DNA from: Candidatus Sulfurimonas marisnigri
Lineage (GTDB): Bacteria > Campylobacterota > Campylobacteria > Campylobacterales > Sulfurimonadaceae
Direction: 5' to 3'
NCBI RefSeq assembly: GCF_015265475.1
Contig: NZ_CP054493.1
Coordinates: 1,984,001 to 2,048,000 of the forward strand
Length of the DNA stretch: 64,000 bases
This document shows, piece by piece, positions 46,225 through 56,561 of the stretch (the stretch's first letter is position 1; each line of letters starts with the position of its first letter). The notes under the pieces are model-generated. The model had not been told where the DNA came from. It saw only the letters and a list, made by a program, of their open reading frames with translations, and made no database searches. Made by a program: the position numbers and the translations under genes.

Positions 46225-48207
46225 ATGAAAAATTCAATCAATTTTAAAGCTCATACAGATTTTGAACCAGCTGGTGACCAACCTACTGCTATTAAAGAAT
46301 TAAGTGATTCTATACTAAAAGGTAATCGCTACCAAACACTTGAAGGTGTAACAGGTAGTGGTAAAACGTACACTATGGCTAAGGTTATAGAGAATGTTAA
46401 GATGCCTACTATTATTATGACTCACAACAAAACTTTAGCGGCTCAGCTATATAGTGAGTTTAGAAGTTTTTTTCCAAAGGCACATGTAGAATATTTTGTA
46501 TCTTATTATGATTATTATCAGCCTGAAGCTTACATACCTCGTCAAGATTTGTTTATTGAAAAAGATAGTGCTATTAATGATGAACTAGAACGTATGAGAC
46601 TCTCTTCCACCGCAAACCTCTTAAGCTATGATGATGTTATTGTTATTGCTTCTGTATCGGCTAACTATGGTTTAGGAGACCCTGAGGAGTATCAAAATAT
46701 GGTTCAGGTTTTAGAAGTTGGCGATGAGATTCCTCAAAAGAAACTTCTTCTACGTTTGGTCGAGATGGGTTATAGTAGAAATGACTCATATTTTGACACG
46801 GGGCACATAAGAGTCAATGGAGAGAGCATAGATGTTTACCCTCCTTATTTTGAGCAAGAAGCTATCCGCATAGAGTTTTTTGGTGATGAGATTGAAGCAA
46901 TGTATACCTTCGATATTATTGACAACAAAAAACTAGAAGAACACAAAAGTTTTACAATTTATGCAACTTCACAATTTAGTGTAAGCCAAGAGAAAATGTC
47001 TGTAGCCATTAAACGAATAGAAGAAGAGCTTGATGAAAGACTTGCATACTTTCAAAAAGAGGGAAAACTACTTGAGCACCAGAGACTAAAGCAGAGAGTT
47101 GAGTTTGATTTAGAGATGCTTCAAACTACAGGTATGTGTAAAGGGGTTGAGAACTACTCAAGACTTTTGACAAACAAAAAACCTGGAGAAGCTCCATTTA
47201 CACTACTTGACTACTTTGAGGTCAATCACAAAGATTATTTAGTCATAGTCGATGAATCACATGTATCTCTTCCTCAGTATCGTGGTATGTATGCAGGTGA
47301 TAGAGCAAGAAAAGATGTCTTGGTTGATTACGGTTTCAGACTTCCTAGTGCACTCGACAACAGACCGCTAAAAGCAGATGAATATATAAATAAAGCTCCT
47401 CATTATCTTTTTGTTTCAGCTACACCCGCTGAGTATGAGCTAGAGATGTCAAGTGTTATTGCTAAGCAGATTATTCGCCCTACTGGATTACTTGACCCAA
47501 TTATAGAGATAAAACCATCTGATAATCAGGTTGAAGATATTCACGATGAGATTAAAAAAATAACTCTTAAAGATGAACGCGTTCTTATAACTGTTCTTAC
47601 GAAAAAAATGGCTGAGGCCCTTACAAAGTATTTAGCAGATTTGGGAATAAAAGTTCAATATATGCATTCAGATATTGATACAATTGAGAGAAATCAAATA
47701 ATCCGTTCTCTTCGACTTGGCGAGTTTGATGTACTCATAGGTATAAATCTTCTCAGAGAAGGTCTAGATTTGCCAGAAGTTTCTCTTGTGGCTATTTTAG
47801 ATGCTGACAAAGAGGGGTTTTTGAGAAGCGAAACCGCTCTTGTACAAACTATTGGTCGTGGTGCTAGAAACTCAAACGGTCGAGTTATTTTATATGCCAA
47901 TAAAATAACAGGTTCCATGCAAAGAGCGATAGACAAAACAACAGCAAGAAGAGAGATTCAAGAGGCACATAACAAAAAGCATAATATAACTCCGACAACT
48001 ACCATTCGTAAATTAGATGCAAACTTAAAAGTAGAAGATCATGGAGGTATTTATCAAAAACATAAAAAAATGGATAAAATACCAGCATCAGAAAGAAAAG
48101 CAATGGTAAAAGAGCTCTCACTTAAGATGAAAGAAGCTGCTCGTGAGTTAAACTTCGAAGAGGCAGCTCGTCTTCGTGATGAGATAACAAAAATTAAAAA
48201 ACTTTAG
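46225..48207 (+). CDS. uvrB: Excinuclease ABC subunit B, UvrB (functional copy)
   Basis: UvrB is the damage-verifying helicase-like subunit of nucleotide excision repair. The 660 residues are full length. Walker A is GVTGSGKT at 41-48; the beta-hairpin region contains [16 protein letters not shown] (VIVDESHVS) is the Walker B; helicase motifs include [13 protein letters not shown] and QTIGRGARN; the C-terminal UVR domain ends [20 protein letters not shown]. Four 5' fragments lie upstream in the same orientation. Confidence 0.97.
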   Translation: MKNSINFKAHTDFEPAGDQPTAIKELSDSILKGNRYQTLEGVTGSGKTYTMAKVIENVKMPTIIMTHNKTLAAQLYSEFRSFFPKAHVEYFVSYYDYYQPEAYIPRQDLFIEKDSAINDELERMRLSSTANLLSYDDVIVIASVSANYGLGDPEEYQNMVQVLEVGDEIPQKKLLLRLVEMGYSRNDSYFDTGHIRVNGESIDVYPPYFEQEAIRIEFFGDEIEAMYTFDIIDNKKLEEHKSFTIYATSQFSVSQEKMSVAIKRIEEELDERLAYFQKEGKLLEHQRLKQRVEFDLEMLQTTGMCKGVENYSRLLTNKKPGEAPFTLLDYFEVNHKDYLVIVDESHVSLPQYRGMYAGDRARKDVLVDYGFRLPSALDNRPLKADEYINKAPHYLFVSATPAEYELEMSSVIAKQIIRPTGLLDPIIEIKPSDNQVEDIHDEIKKITLKDERVLITVLTKKMAEALTKYLADLGIKVQYMHSDIDTIERNQIIRSLRLGEFDVLIGINLLREGLDLPEVSLVAILDADKEGFLRSETALVQTIGRGARNSNGRVILYANKITGSMQRAIDKTTARREIQEAHNKKHNITPTTTIRKLDANLKVEDHGGIYQKHKKMDKIPASERKAMVKELSLKMKEAARELNFEEAARLRDEITKIKKL

Positions 48208-48220
48208 GAAGATATATAAT

Positions 48221-48787
48221 ATGGAAGATACATTTAGCAATTTAACAACTTATGGATATATAGGACTTTTTTTATACTCGCTTGGCGGTGGGTTTGTAGC
48301 GCTTATTGGTGCTGGGGTGTTGTCATTTATGGGGAAAATGGATTTAACTCTTTCAATGTCCATAGCTTTTGTGGCAAATTCTTTAGGTGATTTTTTACTT
48401 TTTTACATGGCAAGGTATCAAAAAAGTATGATGATGGATGGTCTTCGCAAACATAGGAGAAAATTGGCTCTTGCTCATATTATGATGAAGAAAAATGGTT
48501 CTTGGATAATACTTATTCAAAAATTTGTTTACGGGATAAAAACTCTTGTCCCTATTGCTATCGGTCTTACTAAATATGACTTCAAAAAATTTGCTATTTT
48601 AAATGTTGCAAGTGCTGCAGTATGGGCTTTAGTTGTTGGACTTGGGAGCTACTACTCAGGCAGCTATTTAATAAAGGTTGCAGAGCTAATTGGTGATAAA
48701 CCTTGGATAGCGCCAATCATACTTGTAGTTTTTGGTGGAGCTTTATGGCTCTATATGACTCAAGCCACAAAAAGAAAAGTTAAATAA
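48221..48787 (+). CDS. DedA/SNARE-associated family membrane protein
   Basis: A 188-residue DedA-family protein with four or five helices; family motifs include GDFLLFYMARYQ and FVYGIKTLVPIAIGLTKYDF, with a closing WALVVGLGSYYSG. DedA proteins recycle undecaprenyl phosphate or other lipid carriers. It follows uvrB by 13 bases, so is probably co-transcribed. Confidence 0.85.
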   Translation: MEDTFSNLTTYGYIGLFLYSLGGGFVALIGAGVLSFMGKMDLTLSMSIAFVANSLGDFLLFYMARYQKSMMMDGLRKHRRKLALAHIMMKKNGSWIILIQKFVYGIKTLVPIAIGLTKYDFKKFAILNVASAAVWALVVGLGSYYSGSYLIKVAELIGDKPWIAPIILVVFGGALWLYMTQATKRKVK

Positions 48788-48800
48788 TTTTCAGTAGGAA

Positions 48801-50384
48801 TCAACTTCCCACTATCGGTCCTGCCGGAGAGTAGTCTTCATGCTCTCCATCATTATATTTTTTATAATTTTCAATAAACATCTCAGCTAAAGTATCTCTT
48901 GTTTTATCAAACTCATCTTTGTCTTTCCAAGCGTTACGAGGATTTAATATTTCTGGGTTTAATCCTCCAAGCGTTCTTGGCACATGTAATCTAAATGTTT
49001 TAGTAGTATCAAACTCACTATTTTGAATACTTCCATCTAAAATTGCGTTGATACAAGCACGGGTATCTTTTATGCTCATTCTATGACCAACACCATAAAT
49101 ACCACCAGTCCAGCCTGTGTTTACAAGGTAAACATTAGAACCATGTTCATCTATCTTTTCACCCAAAAGCTTAGCATATTCTGTTGGGTGCAGTGGTAAA
49201 AATGCTTCGCCAAAACATGCACTAAATGTTGCAACAGGTTCAGTAATACCGCGCTCCGTTCCAGCTACTTTTGCAGTATATCCACTTAAGAAGTAGTACA
49301 TTGCTTGCTCTTTTGTAAGCTTTGAGACTGGAGGGAGAATACCAAAAGCATCAGCTGTTAAAAAGATGATATTTTTAGGATGTCCTGCATGTAAAGTCGG
49401 TTCATGATTTTCTATATGCTCAATTGGGTATGAAACACGAGTATTTTCAGTTTTTGAGCTATCCTCGTAGTCAACCTCACCTTCTCCATACATCACAACA
49501 TTTTCCAAAAGAGCATCTGTCCTAATAGCATTGTATATCTCTGGTTCGCTTTTACCATCAAGGTTAATTACTTTTGCGTAACATCCACCTTCAAAGTTAA
49601 AAACACCATAGTTATCCCAACCATGTTCATCATCGCCAATTAATGCTCGATGTGGATCTGTTGAGAGAGTTGTTTTTCCTGTTCCGCTAAGACCAAAGAA
49701 AAGTGCAGTATCACCATTTTCACCAACATTTGCTGAACAGTGCATAGGAAGTTTGTTTTCTAACGGCAACCAGTAGTTCATCATTGAAAAAATACCTTTT
49801 TTCATCTCACCACCGTACCATGTACCACCAATTATTGCTATGTTTCTCTCAACATCAAAAAGTACGAAAACTTCTGAATTCATACCGTGTTCTTTCCATT
49901 TGTCATTTACAGCTTTACAAGCATTTAAGACAGTAAAGTCTGACTTAAAAACTTCAAGTTCAGGCGGTTCAGGACGAATAAACATGTTTTTAACAAAGTG
50001 TGATTGCCATGCTATTTCAGACACAAAACGAACTGATCTTTTTGAAGCGGCACTCGCTCCACAAAAGACATCAGTTACGTAAATATCTTTGTTAGAGAGT
50101 TGTTCTTGAGCTATTATTAAAAGTTCGTCAAAAATTTCAGAAGATATTTTTTTATTTATATCACCCCAAGCAATATGTTTATTTGATGGCTCTCTATCTA
50201 CAAAATATTTATCTTTTGGACTTCGTCCCGTGAATATACCAGTGTCAACAGCTGTTGCACCTTTTTTTGTAAGAGCACACTCATTATTATCAAGTTCATG
50301 TTGAATTAATTCTTCATAACTTAGGTTATGATAAACATTACCAACATTTTTTAGACCTATTTCTTCTAACTCAGCTAACTTCAT
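48801..50384 (-). CDS. pckA: Phosphoenolpyruvate carboxykinase (ATP)
   Basis: PckA converts oxaloacetate and ATP to PEP and CO2 for gluconeogenesis. The 527 residues are normal for the ATP-dependent type. Visible motifs: [32 protein letters not shown], the kinase loop [23 protein letters not shown] and [17 protein letters not shown] (parts). It is convergent with dedA. Confidence 0.96.
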   Translation of the reverse strand: MKLAELEEIGLKNVGNVYHNLSYEELIQHELDNNECALTKKGATAVDTGIFTGRSPKDKYFVDREPSNKHIAWGDINKKISSEIFDELLIIAQEQLSNKDIYVTDVFCGASAASKRSVRFVSEIAWQSHFVKNMFIRPEPPELEVFKSDFTVLNACKAVNDKWKEHGMNSEVFVLFDVERNIAIIGGTWYGGEMKKGIFSMMNYWLPLENKLPMHCSANVGENGDTALFFGLSGTGKTTLSTDPHRALIGDDEHGWDNYGVFNFEGGCYAKVINLDGKSEPEIYNAIRTDALLENVVMYGEGEVDYEDSSKTENTRVSYPIEHIENHEPTLHAGHPKNIIFLTADAFGILPPVSKLTKEQAMYYFLSGYTAKVAGTERGITEPVATFSACFGEAFLPLHPTEYAKLLGEKIDEHGSNVYLVNTGWTGGIYGVGHRMSIKDTRACINAILDGSIQNSEFDTTKTFRLHVPRTLGGLNPEILNPRNAWKDKDEFDKTRDTLAEMFIENYKKYNDGEHEDYSPAGPIVGS

Positions 50385-50542
50385 AACTTACCTTTTGGGT
50401 GCTTTTTAATTATGGCGAAATTATACACTTAATAAACATAAATTAAAAGTAAATATCTAACTCTAATTTAGATTTTTAGGAACTTTGCATGAAGCTTGGT
50501 AAAAAAATATAATTTAAGTATTTTTTGCTAAAATTACGCTCT

Positions 50543-50618
50543 TGCTCGATTAACTCAGCGGTAGAGTGCTTCCATGACATGGAAGAAGCCACTGGTTCGA
50601 ACCCAGTATTGAGCACCA
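50543..50618 (+). tRNA. tRNA-Val (GAC)
   Basis: A 76-base cloverleaf with encoded CCA. Acceptor arms TGCTCGA/TTGAGCA pair (one G-T), the anticodon stem is CTTCC/GGAAG with loop ATGACAT (anticodon GAC), and the T arm is ACTGGTTCGAACCCAGT. Confidence 0.95.
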
Positions 50619-50701
50619 CTTCAAACCACAGAAGCAGAGATTCTAATAGTTTTTGTTTCTATTGTCTTTTAATAAACTACCCTGTATATAATATTGCTTT
50701 T

Positions 50702-51157
50702 TTATGAAAGAATATGCCTTAACTGCATTGCAAACCACAATATCCCAAGATTTAAGAAAAATATCATCAAAGAACTTCCGCGGGACACCAAGTTTTGCAA
50801 AACAGTACGTTCCTTTTTATGCGTTTTTAGAGCTATTCTCATATGAATTATCGTTAAAACAGTTATTGCACCCACATAAAATAGTTTATGGCTCATCATA
50901 TAACCAAGTTTGGACTCATTTATATCAAATGTAAGTACATCGATAATATTGAAGTTAATAAATAAAATACTGCCTGTTGTCAATAGCACTATAAGCCAAG
51001 CTACTTCAAAATATCCATATAGTGGTCCAAGGTATTCATAGGTCTGAGCCTGTGCTTCTTTTCCCTTTAAAAAAATCCCAAGAATAAAAAGAAGTAAAGC
51101 ACCACCTATCCACGCAGTTGCAGCTAAAATGTGAAAATACAAAACTATATCAATCAT
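50702..51157 (-). CDS. CopD-like four-helix membrane protein
   Basis: A 151-residue protein with four helices and well-spaced His residues (LYFHILAATAWIGGALL; MSHKLFYVGAITVLTIIHMRIAL), the pattern of CopD/DUF2269-type, possibly haem-binding, membrane proteins. The ligand is unknown. Its start overlaps the stop of the gene at 51154 by 4 bases. Confidence 0.6.
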   Translation of the reverse strand: MIDIVLYFHILAATAWIGGALLLFILGIFLKGKEAQAQTYEYLGPLYGYFEVAWLIVLLTTGSILFINFNIIDVLTFDINESKLGYMMSHKLFYVGAITVLTIIHMRIALKTHKKERTVLQNLVSRGSSLMIFFLNLGILWFAMQLRHILS

Positions 51158-51417
51158 CTGTTCTCAATATTTTTAATAATATACCAATTTTTTTTACTAT
51201 CGGCATTTATCTCTTCTTTAACACTTTTTTTATCCAGTAGGTGCTGAATGATTTTTACATTCTCGAACAAATTGTTAACAGATTTAAGTTGTGGCAGATT
51301 AATCTTTTGGCTTGCCTCTTTATGTGGTGTTTCAGGCTCTATAGAAATCCATTTTACTTGAGCATTCAAATCTATTACTATAAGAAAGGCAATCAATACA
51401 GCCACTACAAATCTCAT
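51154..51417 (-). CDS. Hypothetical secreted or anchored protein
   Basis: An 87-residue protein with an N-terminal signal/anchor (VVAVLIAFLIVIDLNAQ) and a basic, Asn/Lys-rich remainder. No family recognised. It is coupled to the CopD-like gene (4-base overlap). Confidence 0.5.
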   Translation of the reverse strand: MRFVVAVLIAFLIVIDLNAQVKWISIEPETPHKEASQKINLPQLKSVNNLFENVKIIQHLLDKKSVKEEINADSKKNWYIIKNIENR

Positions 51418-51482
51418 AACCTACTCCCAATATTTACTTATATAAATGCAATCATATCAAGATTGCGTTTAACTAATCCACT

Positions 51483-52034
51483 TTAAAGTATAAACTCTCT
51501 TATTCTCTCAAAGTGTCTCTCAATGCCATCAAAACCATGAGTGCCACCCTCTTCTATAATTACGTTCGCATTTGCAAATTTATTGACAGCCTTTTTGTAG
51601 TCAAGAGTCTCATCACCCTTTTGTACTAAAAGCATAAAATCACTTTGATTGATTTCATCTTTTTCATAGTTTTTCAGCATTTTAATATGAGACTCTCTCC
51701 ACTCAAAGATGCTCTCATCATAGTAGCTTGGTACATAGCCTGTGAGTTTAGCAAGCGTTTCATAAGGAAATATAGACGGGTTTATAAGAACTCCCCTCAA
51801 ACCATACTTTTGAGCTAAATATATAGTATAAAACCCGCCCAAAGACGAGCCTATAAGCTTTACATTGCCTTTGTAAGACTCTATTAACTCTTCTAAAGTC
51901 TGTATAGCCAACTCTGGAATATAAGACAATGATGGAGCTACAAAACCCTCATCTAAACTTTTAAAATACTCTCTAAAAGCGTTTGCCTTAATCCCATCTC
52001 CGCTTCCACTAAAACCGTGTATATAGATAATCAT
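51483..52034 (-). CDS. YqiA/YcfP-like alpha/beta hydrolase
   Basis: A 183-residue esterase-like protein: MIIYIHGFSGSGDGIKA (oxyanion region), LIGSSLGGFYTIYLA (nucleophile Ser in GSSLGG), VQKGDETLDY (acid) and GGTHGFDG (His). This is the UPF0227 pattern. The frame extends to 52154, but the ATG at 52034 starts exactly at the conserved domain. Confidence 0.82.
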   Translation of the reverse strand: MIIYIHGFSGSGDGIKANAFREYFKSLDEGFVAPSLSYIPELAIQTLEELIESYKGNVKLIGSSLGGFYTIYLAQKYGLRGVLINPSIFPYETLAKLTGYVPSYYDESIFEWRESHIKMLKNYEKDEINQSDFMLLVQKGDETLDYKKAVNKFANANVIIEEGGTHGFDGIERHFERIREFIL

Positions 52035-52163
52035 TGCATACACCCCTCTTTTTCTTAATAAACTCTTCTCATACTGAAGAATTATACCTCTTTTTATTAG
52101 AACTTGAACATTGGATTTATCTGATATATGATAATATTTGCCAAACAATTCCAAGGAACAATT

Positions 52164-52373
52164 ATGACAACTTTAGAGGCAGCGGTAGAGTTACTAAAGC
52201 TTATATCGCTTATGGTATTTATCTCATCTATTGGTGCTCAAGTGTGGATAGCATTTTTAGATATTACAAAGTATTTTACAGACACATTGGAAAAGTTTCG
52301 CCCGGCACCATCACAAGATAAATACTCAAGAATAGCTGTGATTATAGGAGTTTTTGTTATGTTGGCTGGCTAA
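52164..52373 (+). CDS. Small hypothetical membrane protein
   Basis: A 69-residue protein with two helices (LLKLISLMVFISSIGAQVWI; IAVIIGVFVMLAG). AAGGA precedes the ATG at 52164. It resembles the N-terminal part of DUF4149-type proteins, but too little is present to be sure. It ends five bases from the convergent metallo-hydrolase gene. Confidence 0.5.
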   Translation: MTTLEAAVELLKLISLMVFISSIGAQVWIAFLDITKYFTDTLEKFRPAPSQDKYSRIAVIIGVFVMLAG

Positions 52374-52378
52374 CTAAC

Positions 52379-53281
52379 CTATTGTTCCCACTCTAGTTTT
52401 CTATATGCTATTGCAACATTTGGCTTATGCTGCTCAGAGTAAGTTTTATACTCTTTAAAATCTTCCATTTTTATGTTATTTACTGCATCGTCTAGTTCAT
52501 CACCGTCTTCCAATGCAAATGCTACTTTATCTCTTAGTGTTTTTATATAGTTATAAGTAGAATCAATCGAGCTTTTATCTACTATCTCTCCATGTCCGCC
52601 TATGATATGTTTTGCTTTTATAGTTTTGATTTTTTCTAGAGCTTCAATCCAGTTGTTTAGGTTTCCATCTCTAATAACAGGAATTCTCTCACTAAAAACC
52701 AAATCTCCTGCAAAAATAGTCTCGTACTTAGGTATATGAATAAATATATCACTGTTTGAGTGTGCTCTTTTGTCTACTGCTTCAAGGTAGACTTTTATAC
52801 CGTTTAGTTCTAAAACTTTTGTACCATCTACAAGTGTGCTTGGAAAAACTTGCTTGGTTCCTGCGTAAGCCTCTTTAGAGATTCTGCTTTGCATTCTAGT
52901 CTCTTGAACTATTTCTACATTTTTAAACTCTTTTGAGCCAACAATCTCTACACCAATCTCTTTGTAGTAAGCATTACCAAGATAGTGATCATCATGCCCA
53001 TGTGTGTTTATAAGATAAGAGATAGGCAAGTCTTTAATCTCTTTCATATTTGCATGTGTACTTTTTGCATAAAGGTATGAAGGACCACTATCTATAACGA
53101 TATAACTATCACCCATATTTACATAACAAGAGTTTGATATATTTCCATTATTTTTCTCATTCATAACTTCTGGCAAGCCGAAAAAGCAATATGTATTAGA
53201 GTTTACTTTTGTTGGAGAGAGAGTGTATTCAAAAGCAAATAGAGAATTTAAAAGTAACACGCTTAACAGAAGCAGTTTCAT
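52379..53281 (-). CDS. Periplasmic metallo-beta-lactamase-fold hydrolase
   Basis: A 300-residue secreted protein (signal ending LNSLFA) of the metallo-beta-lactamase superfamily. The metal motif is NTHGHDDHYLGN, with further ligands in RAHSNSDIFIH, FAGDLVF and IGGHGE. It resembles SoxH and related proteins of sulfur or quinoprotein systems. The substrate is unknown; no sox genes are in the window. Confidence 0.8.
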   Translation of the reverse strand: MKLLLLSVLLLNSLFAFEYTLSPTKVNSNTYCFFGLPEVMNEKNNGNISNSCYVNMGDSYIVIDSGPSYLYAKSTHANMKEIKDLPISYLINTHGHDDHYLGNAYYKEIGVEIVGSKEFKNVEIVQETRMQSRISKEAYAGTKQVFPSTLVDGTKVLELNGIKVYLEAVDKRAHSNSDIFIHIPKYETIFAGDLVFSERIPVIRDGNLNNWIEALEKIKTIKAKHIIGGHGEIVDKSSIDSTYNYIKTLRDKVAFALEDGDELDDAVNNIKMEDFKEYKTYSEQHKPNVAIAYRKLEWEQ

Positions 53282-53350
53282 AGAGCAACCTTTTTTAGAT
53301 TTTATATTGGCTCTAATAATATCGTAAATTGCTTTATACTTTCATAGAAT

Positions 53351-53517
53351 CAGCACACGTTCCCATTCTACTAAAAATGCCCACTGAAAGTTGTATCTAT
53401 CCACAGTTAACATGTAGCATCAAGCACTTCTATTATGTAAAGTAAATTTTCTACATGTAGAGATTCCAAAGTTACTAAATTTAAGCTCACTGCTTAAAAC
53501 TTCGCCGCGGTAAACAT
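53351..53517 (-). pseudogene. Duplicate of the 3' end of the HI0933-family gene
   Basis: About 165 bases align with 55230-55389, the last part of the flavoprotein gene: GCACACGTT..CC, CCCACTGAAAGTTGTATC, CTACATGTAGAGATTCCAA and CTTAAAACT.CGCC. Many substitutions and indels have accumulated. With the intact gene it brackets the Kef-type antiporter. The rest of 53282-53585 shows no gene. Confidence 0.82.
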
Positions 53518-53585
53518 TACAGGATATGTATATATTTCATACATTAAATTTAAAAAAAATTTCATAACTATATTATAATTCGCAT

Positions 53586-55184
53586 ATGGAAAATTTACTA
53601 TTAGCAATATTTTTAACAATCACAATTGCAACTGTACTCAATATAATTTTAAAAAAATTTGATATTTCCCATATTATCGGGTATATTTTATCTGGAACAA
53701 TTATAAGCTATATCTTTGGATTTAATGGGCTAAACATATATTCACTTGAGCTTATAGGCGAGTTTGGAATAGTATTTTTGATGTTTAATATAGGGCTGGA
53801 ACTGAGCTTCTCAAAAATCAAAAAGATGAAAGAGATACTTCTTACAAATGGTTTACTGCAAGTCTTACTTAATGTAGTGGTAATATTTCTACTATCTTTT
53901 TATCTTTTTAAACTTGATTTTAATACATCACTTATTATATCGTTGGCATTTTCGCTTTCATCAACCGCAATAGTGCTGACATATCTCAAGAAATCAAAAG
54001 ATATTCTCACTCCGTATGGACAAAAGTCTATGGGAATACTTATATTTCAAGATTTAGCTGTTATCCCTATTTTATTACTTATTACATTTTTGACAAATGA
54101 TACTTTATCTATAAGTGAAGTCCTGATTAGAACAGTTATTTCAGCTATCTTGGTACTTGTTTTTATGTTTACAATTGGAGAAAAAATAGTAAACGCTCTT
54201 CTTCAGTTTTCAGCAAAAGCAGAGTTGGAAGAGTTGTTTTTAGGCTCTGTTTTTTCCATTGTAATCGGTGCTTCACTACTTACTCACGAGATGGGTTTCA
54301 CATACTCTTTGGGGGCATTTATGGCGGGGATGATTATAGCTGACACTAAATATAATGTAAAAGTTGAGTCAGATATCGCTACTTATAAAGACTTACTTCT
54401 GAGTGTGTTTTTCTTTGGTGTTGGAACAAAAATTGATATGATTTATTTTTTGGAAAACATGTTCATTGTTATTTTTATTTTCTTATTGGCAATGCTTTTT
54501 AAATCGATTGTAATTTATGCCATTATCAGACGAAACTCAGACAAAAATACTTCCGCAAAAACTGCTTTAGCCTTAGCTCAAATTGGTGAATTCTCTTTTG
54601 CTATCTTTGCAATTGCCGGTTCTCATAAACTTATAAGTGAAGAGATGACTAATTTTTTAATACTTGTAGGTGTAATGTCTATGATTCTGACTCCTTTTAT
54701 ACTAAGTCATATTTATAAAATTTCATCTTATTTTGAAAAAGAGTTTTATGAATCAGATGTTATCACCCCTATAAAATTAAAAAATCACATAGTTATCGCA
54801 GGGTTTGGGACTTTGGGAAGAAGAGTTGCAACAGACTTGAAGGCAAGAGGAGTTGACTTTGTTATCATCTCCGACAATCTAAAACATGTACTTCTTGCAA
54901 GAAAAGTAGGTTACTCGGCATATTTTGGGCACTTAAACAAGTTGCCTGTTCTAGAGTCTTTAGCAGTAGATGAAGCAAAAGCCATCATAATAACAGTAAG
55001 TGACGAGCATCAAAAAAGACTTATCAGCGAAGCAATACTCAACTTTTTTAAAGATACCAATATAATCATTAAAATTGACAACTCAGAAGAAAAACAAAAT
55101 TTAAAAGATTTACAAGAGTTGGAGTTTGTGGATGCAAGTTATGAAATATCCAATGTACTTGTAAACCACGCGTTAAACAAGTAA
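53586..55184 (+). CDS. Kef-type CPA2 cation/proton antiporter with RCK domain
   Basis: A 532-residue protein: a 12-helix Na+/H+ exchanger domain (HIIGYILSGTIIS; FQDLAVIPILLLI; TYSLGAFMAGMIIADT) and a C-terminal TrkA-N/RCK domain with the nucleotide loop IVIAGFGTLGRRVATDL. It exchanges K+ or Na+ for protons, gated by a nucleotide. It is the only gene between a relic of the HI0933-family gene and the intact gene. Confidence 0.88.
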   Translation: MENLLLAIFLTITIATVLNIILKKFDISHIIGYILSGTIISYIFGFNGLNIYSLELIGEFGIVFLMFNIGLELSFSKIKKMKEILLTNGLLQVLLNVVVIFLLSFYLFKLDFNTSLIISLAFSLSSTAIVLTYLKKSKDILTPYGQKSMGILIFQDLAVIPILLLITFLTNDTLSISEVLIRTVISAILVLVFMFTIGEKIVNALLQFSAKAELEELFLGSVFSIVIGASLLTHEMGFTYSLGAFMAGMIIADTKYNVKVESDIATYKDLLLSVFFFGVGTKIDMIYFLENMFIVIFIFLLAMLFKSIVIYAIIRRNSDKNTSAKTALALAQIGEFSFAIFAIAGSHKLISEEMTNFLILVGVMSMILTPFILSHIYKISSYFEKEFYESDVITPIKLKNHIVIAGFGTLGRRVATDLKARGVDFVIISDNLKHVLLARKVGYSAYFGHLNKLPVLESLAVDEAKAIIITVSDEHQKRLISEAILNFFKDTNIIIKIDNSEEKQNLKDLQELEFVDASYEISNVLVNHALNK

Positions 55185-55216
55185 ATTATAAATATATTAA
55201 GCTTCTAAAGTCTCAA

Positions 55217-56359
55217 TTAGCTGAGAGAGTTGGCACACGTTACCCCGCTACTAAACGCCCACTGAAAGTTGTATCCACCAAGCTCACCTGTTACATCTAC
55301 AACTTCTCCTATGAAGTATAAATTCTCTACATGTAGAGATTCCAAGGTTGCGAAATTCAGCTCACTACTTAAAACTCCGCCACGACAAACCTCAGCTTTA
55401 GAAAAACCAAAGTTGCCTGCTGGAGCGAACTCATAGTTATGGATATTTTGCAATTTCTTCATAGATTCTGAGTCTATTTTTTTGCACTCCACATCTTCTA
55501 CATGTAGAGCTTCTAAAATCGCTTTTGAGAGTCTTTTTGGAAGAGGGATAACTGAACTTAGTAGTTTTTTACTACCTTTGATAAGCTCTAAAATATTATC
55601 ATCTGGTAAGAAATCTATAGCAATATTTCCTTTTTGCCAATAAAGAGAAGCCGATAAAACAGCAGGACCGCTTATCCCCTTATGTGCAAAAAGCATCTCC
55701 TCTTTTAAAATTTTACAATCTACTTTTATGTTTACATAACAACTAAGTCCACTAAGTTCTTTCATCCAAAACTGATCTTTTTGAACTGTTAAGCCCACAA
55801 GAGCTGGAGTAAAATCTTTTACCTTTATACCAAAGCTTTTTGCAATCTCTAGACCAATATCGCTGGCACCAAGTGTTTTATAACTTTTGCCGCCCGTTGC
55901 TACTATGAGTTTTTTTGTTTTATATACACCTTGCAAAGTTTTCACCTCAAAAAGTTCATCTTTTTTCTCTACATGTAGAATCTCTGTGTTTAAAAGAATA
56001 TCTGCATATCTGCTCTTTTTTTTCAAAATATCTATAATTTCATCAGAAGAATCTTTGCAAAAATAGTAACGGTTCTTTCGCATAATAGGCTCTACGCCGT
56101 TTACATGTAGATAATTGAGCAAATCCTCTTTTGAAAAATTATTCAAAGAGTAAGACACAAAATCACCATCTCCGTCATAATTATCTTCACTTACATGTAC
56201 ATTTGTTATGTTGCACTTTCCGCCACCGGAAATTTTCAGTTTTTGTGCAACTTTAGAGTTACACTCAACCACTGCTACATCTAAATTTTTATCCAAATGA
56301 GAGGCGCACATTAAACCGCTTGCCCCAGCTCCCAAAATTATCACATCATATATTTTCAT
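55217..56359 (-). CDS. HI0933/YhiN-family NAD(P)/FAD-dependent oxidoreductase
   Basis: A 380-residue flavoprotein. The FAD loop is DVIILGAGASGLMCA at the N-terminus, followed by KISGGGKCNITN and, near the end, FSKAEVCRGGV and YFIGEVVDVTGELGGYNFQWAFSSG (parts). The frame is open to 56548 but the ATG at 56359 starts at the FAD fold. Both ends of this gene exist as partial duplicates (53351-53517 and 60911-61003), each beyond an inserted block. Confidence 0.87.
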   Translation of the reverse strand: MKIYDVIILGAGASGLMCASHLDKNLDVAVVECNSKVAQKLKISGGGKCNITNVHVSEDNYDGDGDFVSYSLNNFSKEDLLNYLHVNGVEPIMRKNRYYFCKDSSDEIIDILKKKSRYADILLNTEILHVEKKDELFEVKTLQGVYKTKKLIVATGGKSYKTLGASDIGLEIAKSFGIKVKDFTPALVGLTVQKDQFWMKELSGLSCYVNIKVDCKILKEEMLFAHKGISGPAVLSASLYWQKGNIAIDFLPDDNILELIKGSKKLLSSVIPLPKRLSKAILEALHVEDVECKKIDSESMKKLQNIHNYEFAPAGNFGFSKAEVCRGGVLSSELNFATLESLHVENLYFIGEVVDVTGELGGYNFQWAFSSGVTCANSLS

Positions 56360-56561
56360 GATGACATTATACTTTAGATATAATACAAAAAATAATAAAA
56401 GTAGTAAAAAAAGATGTATTAATAGTGCTACAAATATAATTATAAAGGCATAAAACATCAAAAAATCAAAAAAAAATGATTTAAAAGTATTTGCCTTAAT
56501 ATGGTCATTTATATTTTTAGTTATCGGATTATGGCCACTTATTAACAATGATGAAATTAGA

